Of a stretch of 10,421 bases of DNA, positions 4,860 through 10,421 are shown piece by piece (the stretch's first letter is position 1; each line of letters begins with the position of its first letter). The position numbers and the translations under genes were made by a program. Below the pieces are notes generated by a model, which was given only the letters and a program-made list of their open reading frames with translations, was not told the DNA's origin and did not search any database. This DNA is from Nitrospirota bacterium (GTDB lineage Bacteria > Nitrospirota > Thermodesulfovibrionia > Thermodesulfovibrionales > UBA6898). The stretch is from assembly GCA_021787505.1 (NCBI GenBank), contig JAJYLU010000027.1, positions 1 through 10,421 on the forward strand, read 5' to 3'.

Positions 4860-5591
4860 ATGGAACAGAGACTTCAGAAGATAATCGCAGAGATGGGCAT
4901 CGCCTCCCGCCGGAAGGCGGAGGAGCTGATCATGGAAGGACGTGTGACCGTGAACGGGCAGCCGGCGGTCATCGGGATGAAGGCCGACGCGCTCAGGGAC
5001 CATATCAAAGTGGACGGCAAGCTCCTCGTGACGCCCGAAAAGAAGGTCTACTACATATTCAACAAGCCGAGGGGAGTGGTCACTTCGATCGGCGACCCGC
5101 AGGGAAGGCCGACGGTGAACGATTTCCTGAGGGGCATCAGGCAGAGGGTCTTTCCGGTCGGCAGGCTCGACTACGATTCCGAAGGCATGCTCTTTCTCAC
5201 CAATGACGGGGATTTTGCGCACGCAGTGCTTCATCCCTCCAAGAAGATACCGAAGACCTACCTTGTAAAGGTGAAGGGCGTTCTGGAAGAAGAGGACATC
5301 GAGAAGTTGAGAAACGGGATAAAGATCGAAGGCGGAATAACCGCCCCCGCGAAGGTGAAACGGCTGAGGAAGACCGAGAACAATTCCTGGATAGAGATGA
5401 CGATACACGAAGGAAAGAAGCGGCAGATCAGACGGATGCTCGAGAGGGTCGGCCACCCGGTCATCAGATTGATGAGGGTGAGAATCGACGGCATCGAGAT
5501 GGGAGATCTGGGTGCCGGAGCGTACAGGCGGATGACAGCGGAAGAGATGAAGAAGATAAGCAAAGAATTGCAATCGGGGGAGGCGGTATGA
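4860..5591 (+). CDS. rluB: 23S rRNA pseudouridine synthase, RluB/RsuA family
   Basis: This 243-residue enzyme converts a specific uridine of ribosomal RNA to pseudouridine (U2605 of 23S rRNA for RluB). An S4 RNA-binding domain occupies about 2-60 ([21 protein letters not shown], then EGRVTVNGQ). The catalytic domain carries NKPRGVVTS (68-76) and [18 protein letters not shown] with catalytic Asp104. The closing motif [11 protein letters not shown] leads to LMRVRIDGI. RsuA and RluB/E/F are close relatives; the S4 start and overall length favour RluB. ATG at 4860 aligns with the family start. An upstream in-frame ATG at 4821 would add 13 unlike residues. No Shine-Dalgarno sequence precedes 4860, so a leaderless transcript is possible. 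The stop overlaps the aspS start (ATGA). Confidence 0.9.
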   Translation: MEQRLQKIIAEMGIASRRKAEELIMEGRVTVNGQPAVIGMKADALRDHIKVDGKLLVTPEKKVYYIFNKPRGVVTSIGDPQGRPTVNDFLRGIRQRVFPVGRLDYDSEGMLFLTNDGDFAHAVLHPSKKIPKTYLVKVKGVLEEEDIEKLRNGIKIEGGITAPAKVKRLRKTENNSWIEMTIHEGKKRQIRRMLERVGHPVIRLMRVRIDGIEMGDLGAGAYRRMTAEEMKKISKELQSGEAV

Positions 5592-7375
5592 TTCGCGATA
5601 AAGGGTGCGGAGAGCTAAACGAGGGCGACATACAGTCGGTGCTGACGATTGCGGGATGGATCTTCAGGCGAAGGGACCACGGCGGCCTGATATTCATAGA
5701 CCTGCGGGACAGGAGCGGCCTGTGCCAGGCGGTCTTCAGCCCGGACGTTGCGGCCGATGTCCATGAGCGCGCCCACGACCTGAGGGCCGAGTATGTGATC
5801 GCCGTGACGGGCGAGATCCGGAGACGACCCGTAGGCACCGAAAACCCGAACATCCCTACCGGCATGGTCGAGATGTATGTGAGGAGACTCGATGTGCTGA
5901 ACGAGGCGGCGCCGCTGCCGTATAACATGGAAGAGGCTGCCGAGGCCGGCGAGGCCTTGCGGCTGAAGCACAGATATCTCGATCTGAGAAGGCCCGAGAT
6001 GCAGAAGAACCTCATTATGCGCCACCGCATCGCAAAGATCACGAGGGATTACCTCGATGAGCGCGGCTTTCTTGAGATCGAGACTCCGATGCTCACGAAA
6101 TCGACGCCCGAAGGCGCGAGGGACTATCTCGTGCCGAGCCGCCTGAACCCGGGCCAGTTTTACGCGCTTCCCCAGTCTCCCCAGCTCTTCAAGCAGATCT
6201 TGATGGTCGCGGGTCTCGAAAGATATTTCCAGATCGTCAAGTGTTTCCGTGACGAGGACCTCAGGGCAGACCGTCAGCCGGAGTTCACCCAGGTGGACCT
6301 GGAGATGTCCTTCGTCGAGAGGGAAGAGGTACTTTCTCTTATGGAGGGGCTCATGAAGCGGCTCTTCAAGAGCGTCCTCGATGCCGACATAGAAACTCCC
6401 TTTCCGAGGTTGAGTTACGGGGAGGCGATGGACCGGTTCGGAAACGACAAACCGGACCTGAGGTTCGGCCTTGAGCTGAAGGATATGGCCGATCTCGCTT
6501 CGAAGGGTACGTTCAAGGTGTTTCTCGATGCGCTCGCTTCCGGCGGGTCCGTAAAGGCGATAAACGGTAAAGGCATGGCCGGCCTTTCGAGGAAAGAGAT
6601 CGACACCCTGACCTCCGAGGCCCAGTCTTTCGGGGCGAAGGGACTTGCCTGGATCAAGGTGAAGGGCGGGTTCGAATCGCCGATCGCGAAGTTCTTCCCG
6701 GAAGATGTGCTGAAAGAGATGGCGGCCCGCCTGGAGGCCGAAGAAGGGGACCTGATGATGTTCGTTGCCGACAAACGGAAGGTCGTCTATGACGTCCTCA
6801 GCCGAATGAGACTCGAACTCGGCAGGAGACTGAATCTCATCCAGCCCGGATACCGGTTCTCATGGATACTGGATTTTCCTCTTCTGGAGTGGGACGAGGA
6901 AGAGTCGAGGTTCCAGGCGATGCACCACCCTTTCACCTCTCCTGCGGACGGCGACATCGCGGCGATGCTCGAAGGCGATATAAACGACAGGGAAATGCTC
7001 TCTTCACTGAAGGCGAAGGCCTATGACGTCGTGTTGAACGGCTATGAGATAGGCGGGGGGAGCATCCGTATCCACCGGCAGGATGTCCAGAAGAGGATGT
7101 TCGATCTCCTCGGGATTACTGAAGAGGAGGCGAGGGTGAAATTCGGGTTTCTCCTGGATGCGCTGCAGTACGGCGCGCCGCCGCACGGCGGCATCGCGCT
7201 CGGGCTTGACCGTCTCGTGATGCTGATGGCAGGGGCCCCCTCCATACGGGACGTAATCGCCTTCCCGAAGACACAGAAGGCCTTCTGCATGATGTCCGGC
7301 GCGCCTTCGTCGGTCGACCCTAAGCAGCTCCGGGAACTGCATATCAAGACCGACGTGATTGTCGACAAGACATAA
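5588..7375 (+). CDS. aspS: Aspartyl-tRNA synthetase, probably non-discriminating (Asp/Asn)
   Basis: This 595-residue class IIb synthetase is of the usual bacterial length. The N-terminal OB-fold anticodon domain spans about 1-105 ([25 protein letters not shown]). The catalytic core has motif 1 around [15 protein letters not shown] (165-179), motif 2 [16 protein letters not shown] (220-235) and motif 3 GLDRL (539-543). The bacterial GAD insertion lies between roughly 285 and 420, and the C-terminus carries FPKTQKA. Residues H31 and G83 match the positions that in Pseudomonas aeruginosa AspRS mark the non-discriminating form, which also charges tRNA-Asn with Asp for GatCAB to amidate; E. coli has Leu at the first position. 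The start codon overlaps the rluB stop, with a purine-rich GGGGGAGGCGG as ribosome binding site, so the two genes form one operon. Confidence 0.96.
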   Translation: MIRDKGCGELNEGDIQSVLTIAGWIFRRRDHGGLIFIDLRDRSGLCQAVFSPDVAADVHERAHDLRAEYVIAVTGEIRRRPVGTENPNIPTGMVEMYVRRLDVLNEAAPLPYNMEEAAEAGEALRLKHRYLDLRRPEMQKNLIMRHRIAKITRDYLDERGFLEIETPMLTKSTPEGARDYLVPSRLNPGQFYALPQSPQLFKQILMVAGLERYFQIVKCFRDEDLRADRQPEFTQVDLEMSFVEREEVLSLMEGLMKRLFKSVLDADIETPFPRLSYGEAMDRFGNDKPDLRFGLELKDMADLASKGTFKVFLDALASGGSVKAINGKGMAGLSRKEIDTLTSEAQSFGAKGLAWIKVKGGFESPIAKFFPEDVLKEMAARLEAEEGDLMMFVADKRKVVYDVLSRMRLELGRRLNLIQPGYRFSWILDFPLLEWDEEESRFQAMHHPFTSPADGDIAAMLEGDINDREMLSSLKAKAYDVVLNGYEIGGGSIRIHRQDVQKRMFDLLGITEEEARVKFGFLLDALQYGAPPHGGIALGLDRLVMLMAGAPSIRDVIAFPKTQKAFCMMSGAPSSVDPKQLRELHIKTDVIVDKT

Positions 7376-7382
7376 GGCCCTC

Positions 7383-7412
7383 TCCGGTTTCGCTTTTCCG
7401 TCCTTTTTTTTT
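7383..7412 (+). terminator. Weak terminator candidate after aspS
   Basis: A run of nine T (7404-7412) follows CCGG..TTTTCCG, which can only form a short stem of about three pairs. It may give partial termination of the rluB-aspS transcript, and it overlaps the zwf promoter. Confidence 0.25.
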
Positions 7413-7422
7413 CTGCTACAAT
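7394..7422 (+). promoter_or_regulatory. Candidate zwf promoter
   Basis: TACAAT (7417-7422) preceded by TGC gives an extended -10 box. At 17-bp spacing the -35 position reads TTTTCC, a weak match. The start of transcription would fall about 40 bases before the zwf ATG. Confidence 0.5.
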
Positions 7423-7469
7423 CTTTGTGAGAGGTTCGCGCTCTGCAATACTGAAGGAAAGAACGGAAT

Positions 7470-9023
7470 ATGGAAGATACCAAGGCGCTTTTTCCTGATA
7501 AGCTTACCGGCATCACCTATAAAACCTTGGAGACTTGCGATGTCGAGATCCCCCGTCCCTTCTGCCTCGTGGTCTTCGGGGCGACTGGAGATCTCGCCCG
7601 GAGAAAGTTATTGCCCTCGCTCTACCGGCTCGCAAAAAATGGCCTCCTTCCCGCTAATTTTTTTGTCATCGGAGTTGCCAGAAGCGACATGGAAAGGGCC
7701 GCTTTTCGCGGTACCGTGCGTGACGCCGTGCAGGGCGCGCTTGCCGGCGATTTCGATTTCCGGTCCTGGACCGAGTTTTCGCACAGGCTTTATTACGTGA
7801 AGGCCGACTACGCCCAGACCGGCTCGTACAGGCTGCTGAAGAGAAGGATCACCGACCTCGAAAAAAGGCATGGGACAACCGGAAACCGCATCTTCTATCT
7901 CGCAGTACCTCCCGATATCTATGAAACGGTGGCGTCTAACCTGGGGACCGCCGGTCTTTCGCGCGAGGAGAAGGGGTATGCGCACATCGTGATCGAAAAA
8001 CCGATCGGCCGCGACCTCGAATCCGCCGAAAGGCTGAACAGGGTCCTGAGAAAGTCCTTTGAAGAGGGCCAGATTTACCGGATGGACCATTATCTCGCAA
8101 AGGAGACGGTCCAGAATATCCTGATGTTCAGGTTTGCGAATTCGATCTTCGAACCCCTCTGGAACAGGCGATATATCGACCACGTGCAGATAACGGTTTC
8201 GGAGACGCTCGGGGTCGAACACAGGGCAGGATATTACGACAGGGCAGGGGTGATCAGGGACATGTTCCAGAACCATCTCTTCCAGCTTCTTGCCCTTACC
8301 GCCATGGAGCCTCCGGTCGCCTTCGAGGCGGAACATGTCCGCGACGAAAAGGTGAAGGTCTTTCGTTCGGTAAGACCGTTTCCGACCGAAGAGGTGGGTG
8401 AGGTGGTCGTGCTGGGTCAGTACGGCAAGGGCGCCATCGGAGGACAGGAAGTCGTTGGCTACAGAGAAGAAGACGGCATTCCGGAAGATTCGGTCACCGC
8501 CACCTATGCCGCGTTCAAGGTGTTTATCGACAACTGGAGGTGGAACGGTGTGCCTTTTTACCTCCGTTCGGGGAAGAGACTTGCCTCACGGAAGGCCGAG
8601 ATATCGGTACATTTCAGGCCTGTTCCCCATCTGATGTTCGCCGGTACCCTCGAAGGCAGGATAGAGCCGAATACCCTGATCATGAGGGTCCAGCCCGATG
8701 AAGGGACCAGTCTGATCTTCCAGGCCAAGACCCAGGGAACGAGGGTTTGTCTCGGCACCGAGACGATGGACTTCTTCTACAAGAAGATATCGGTCCTGGG
8801 CGACTATGAGAGGATATTGCTCGACTGCATGCAGGGAGACCAGATGCTTTTTGTGAGAGAGGACGGGGTCGAACAGACGTGGGCGCTGCTCTCACCGTTG
8901 CTTGAACGTCTGGGATCGGCCGCGAAGTTCAACACGTTCCCGAATTATGCCGCGGGTCTGTCAGGTCCGCCGGAAGCCGACCTGCTGATACAGAAAGACG
9001 GGCGGGCATGGAGAGCGCTCTGA
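7470..9023 (+). CDS. zwf: Glucose-6-phosphate 1-dehydrogenase
   Basis: This enzyme of 517 residues oxidises glucose-6-phosphate to 6-phosphogluconolactone with NADP+ (or NAD+), the entry of the oxidative pentose phosphate pathway. The coenzyme site is VVFGATGDLARRKLLPSLY (34-52). EKPIGRDLESAERLN (176-190) precedes the substrate motif RMDHYLAKE (204-212), whose Asp206-His207 and Lys211 are the catalytic and phosphate-binding residues. The general base is His269 in DMFQNHLFQ, 63 residues after Asp206 and His207 relatives as in the Leuconostoc enzyme. The usual motif is R-I-D-H-Y-L-G-K-E; here Gly is Ala210. ATG at 7470 follows GAAGGAAAG at a workable distance, and the N-terminus is about 25 residues longer than minimal enzymes. 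No pgl or gnd is adjacent in this window. Confidence 0.96.
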   Translation: MEDTKALFPDKLTGITYKTLETCDVEIPRPFCLVVFGATGDLARRKLLPSLYRLAKNGLLPANFFVIGVARSDMERAAFRGTVRDAVQGALAGDFDFRSWTEFSHRLYYVKADYAQTGSYRLLKRRITDLEKRHGTTGNRIFYLAVPPDIYETVASNLGTAGLSREEKGYAHIVIEKPIGRDLESAERLNRVLRKSFEEGQIYRMDHYLAKETVQNILMFRFANSIFEPLWNRRYIDHVQITVSETLGVEHRAGYYDRAGVIRDMFQNHLFQLLALTAMEPPVAFEAEHVRDEKVKVFRSVRPFPTEEVGEVVVLGQYGKGAIGGQEVVGYREEDGIPEDSVTATYAAFKVFIDNWRWNGVPFYLRSGKRLASRKAEISVHFRPVPHLMFAGTLEGRIEPNTLIMRVQPDEGTSLIFQAKTQGTRVCLGTETMDFFYKKISVLGDYERILLDCMQGDQMLFVREDGVEQTWALLSPLLERLGSAAKFNTFPNYAAGLSGPPEADLLIQKDGRAWRAL

Positions 9024-9034
9024 GAAAGGTCGGA

Positions 9035-9070
9035 ATGAAGGACAAAAGGGAGAATACGTTACGGTCTTGA
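9035..9070 (+). CDS. Possible 11-codon leader ORF
   Basis: ATG at 9035, with GAAAGG five bases upstream, encodes MKDKRENTLRS. Its TGA (9068-9070) overlaps the TTG start of the next gene as TTGA. It could couple translation of the desaturase gene, whose own TTG has a poorly placed ribosome binding site. This is a speculative call for so short an ORF. Confidence 0.25.
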   Translation: MKDKRENTLRS

Positions 9071-9867
9071 GGCTGACACCGGATGATGCGGTTGTTATCA
9101 GGGCGGCGGCGTTCTGGGGAGGGTTCCTTTTCTTCCTCCTCCTCGAGTATTTTGCTTCGTACCGCGCTGATACAGTACCTAAAAAGAAACGGCTCGCGAC
9201 AAATTTGACGCTTGCAGTCCTGAACGGCATCGTCCTCAATCTCCTTTTCCGGTCCGTGGCGGTCAATACCCTTTTGTCCGTTTATGAAAGGCATGCCGGA
9301 CTCCTCAATAAGGCGACCATCCCGTATTGGGCGGGGCTTCTTATTACCGTCGTCTTCATGGACCTCGTCATGTATGTCTGGCATCTGCTGAATCACGAGG
9401 TGCCCCTTCTCTGGAGGTTCCACAGGGTCCACCACAGCGACATCAATATGGACGTATCGACCGCATCGCGCTTTCATATCGGCGAACTCGCTATTTCTAA
9501 TGTCATAAAGGTCGCCGCTGCCTACTTTATAGGCGCGGATATCTGGGGGTTTGTACTCTTCGAATGCATCCTGGTCTTCGCGGCCCAATTTCAGCACAGC
9601 AGCGTGAAGGTTCCCGGATGGTTCGAACGTGTGCATTGGCTTTTTTTCGTGCCGCCCTCGATGCACCGTATCCATCATTCGGTCGTGATCAGGGAGCGCA
9701 ATACCAATTACGGCACTATCTTTTCGGTCTGGGACCGGATACTGGGGACCCTGCTCCGTGACGTGGAACAGGAAGGAATCGTCATTGGACTCGGGCCTTA
9801 TCGCGCGCCTGGCAAGCTGACGATCGGCAATCTCTTCGCAATGCCTTTTACAAGGCTTGTCCGATGA
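9067..9867 (+). CDS. Sterol desaturase / fatty acid hydroxylase family membrane protein
   Basis: This 266-residue membrane di-iron oxygenase is expected to hydroxylate or desaturate a lipid. The three histidine clusters of the superfamily are intact: H106-LLN-H110, H119-RV-H122-H123 and H200-RI-H203-H204, with further conserved histidines at H137 and H177. Hydrophobic segments lie at about 10-30, 46-70, 88-108 and 146-172. The segment after the last cluster (RNTNYGTIFSVWDRILGTLL) is typical. The substrate cannot be read from sequence; bacterial relatives act on fatty acids, carotenoids, sterols or ether lipids. The start given is TTG; AGGGAG lies about 15 bases upstream, which is far, so initiation may depend on coupling from the tiny ORF before it. 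The gap to zwf is 43 bp, and the stop overlaps the next gene by ATGA. Confidence 0.85.
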   Translation: MRLTPDDAVVIRAAAFWGGFLFFLLLEYFASYRADTVPKKKRLATNLTLAVLNGIVLNLLFRSVAVNTLLSVYERHAGLLNKATIPYWAGLLITVVFMDLVMYVWHLLNHEVPLLWRFHRVHHSDINMDVSTASRFHIGELAISNVIKVAAAYFIGADIWGFVLFECILVFAAQFQHSSVKVPGWFERVHWLFFVPPSMHRIHHSVVIRERNTNYGTIFSVWDRILGTLLRDVEQEGIVIGLGPYRAPGKLTIGNLFAMPFTRLVR

Positions 9868-10421
9868 TATCGGTCATTATCCCGGTCCTCAACGAGCGTC
9901 AAAGCATCCGGAGATGCATCGGGGATGTCTTGTCGGATGCGGCCGGCTCCGAGATTATCGTCTGTGACGGCGGAAGTACCGATGGCAGCCCGGATATCGT
10001 GGAGGAATTCAGAGACAGGGGCGTTATCCTGGTGCGGACGCGGAAGGGAAGGGGAGCACAGATGAACGCGGGCGCAAGCGCGGCAAGCCGTGACATCCTT
10101 CTTTTTCTTCATGCGGACACGAGTCTCGAAAGAGGCTGGCACGATGCCGTGATACAGGCCCTTGACGACCCGGCAGTTGCGGGCGGGGCCTTTTCTTTGC
10201 GCATCGACAATCCGGAGAAGCAATACAGACTGATCGAGTCATGGGTGAAGTGCAGGTGCCGCCTTTTTATGCTTCCCTACGGGGACCAGGCAATATTTCT
10301 GAAAAGGAACGTCTTTGAGAGAATTGGGCGGTACAAGGACATTCCCCTTATGGAGGATGTCGACATCGCGAAGAGGATGAAAGGTGCGGGAAGGATCGTG
10401 ATGCTCTGCAAAAGAGCTGTT
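9864..10421 (+). CDS. Family-2 glycosyltransferase, TIGR04283-like (partial at window edge)
   Basis: The first 186 residues of a protein that runs off the window. It is a GT-A fold glycosyltransferase: ISVIIPVLNE (2-11), the nucleotide site CDGGSTDGS (34-42), the segment KGRGAQMNAGA (61-71), the HADT metal motif (83-86), PYGDQAIFLKR (138-148) and MEDVD (163-167) with the catalytic acidic residues. This order matches the group named TIGR04283 (arsenosugar biosynthesis glycosyltransferase), usually about 225 residues, so roughly 40 residues are missing. It lacks membrane segments in the part seen. Members often sit beside a TIGR04282 (DUF2064) partner, so the next gene outside the window is informative. 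Translation is coupled to the desaturase gene by the ATGA overlap. The arsenosugar role is not supported by anything else here. Confidence 0.85.
   Translation, partial: MISVIIPVLNERQSIRRCIGDVLSDAAGSEIIVCDGGSTDGSPDIVEEFRDRGVILVRTRKGRGAQMNAGASAASRDILLFLHADTSLERGWHDAVIQALDDPAVAGGAFSLRIDNPEKQYRLIESWVKCRCRLFMLPYGDQAIFLKRNVFERIGRYKDIPLMEDVDIAKRMKGAGRIVMLCKRAV

Noticed and set aside
4851..5573. 240-residue minus-strand ORF opposite rluB
   Set aside because: It mirrors the rluB codons and has a His/Arg/Pro-heavy composition typical of antisense frames; rluB motifs on the plus strand are unambiguous.
7608..8336. 242-residue minus-strand ORF opposite zwf
   Set aside because: It is an antisense shadow of zwf with no recognisable domain.
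8929..9678. 249-residue minus-strand ORF opposite the desaturase gene
   Set aside because: Highly charged antisense translation; the plus strand carries the conserved histidine clusters.

Overview
The window looks like a piece of a moderately GC-rich Gram-negative-type bacterial chromosome. The mix of a RAYT element, a hyaluronan/chitin-synthase-like glycosyltransferase, a non-discriminating-type AspRS and an arsenosugar-type (TIGR04283-like) glycosyltransferase would suit Nitrospirota or the former Deltaproteobacteria. This placement is inference from gene style only; no marker here fixes the phylum.

The left part (about 1-2000) is an accessory patch. Two IS21-like multi-repeat ends face each other across 16 bp (1-146), followed by a leader with a strong ribosome binding site and an ORF that stops after five codons. 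Next is a complete-looking REP-associated tyrosine transposase (RAYT) element (300-1241) with near-perfect 23-bp inverted repeats. Then come a 59-residue beta-grasp-like protein, a rhodanese domain with no proper start, and a short scrap resembling the end of an IS3-type OrfA. A+T content is visibly higher here than further right.

The middle part (about 2000-4735) is read leftwards. It holds a small secreted protein with its own promoter, long leader and terminator; a membrane processive family-2 glycosyltransferase; and a two-domain protein with an N-terminal tudor-like module like that at the C-terminus of UvrD/PcrA.

The right part (4860-10421) is read rightwards and is core metabolism plus envelope genes. 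rluB (23S rRNA pseudouridine synthase) and aspS overlap at ATGA. zwf (glucose-6-phosphate dehydrogenase) follows, apparently from its own promoter. A sterol-desaturase/fatty-acid-hydroxylase membrane protein comes next, and it overlaps at ATGA a TIGR04283-like glycosyltransferase cut by the window edge. The last two could act together on a lipid or glycolipid, but that is inference from position.

I do not see a clear new defence or biosynthetic system. The points most worth a second look are the structure of the RAYT element, the back-to-back IS ends with a leader that can hide its ribosome binding site, the beta-grasp/rhodanese pair, the tudor-plus-unknown-domain protein, and the desaturase/glycosyltransferase pair. 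No tRNA, rRNA or CRISPR array was found.
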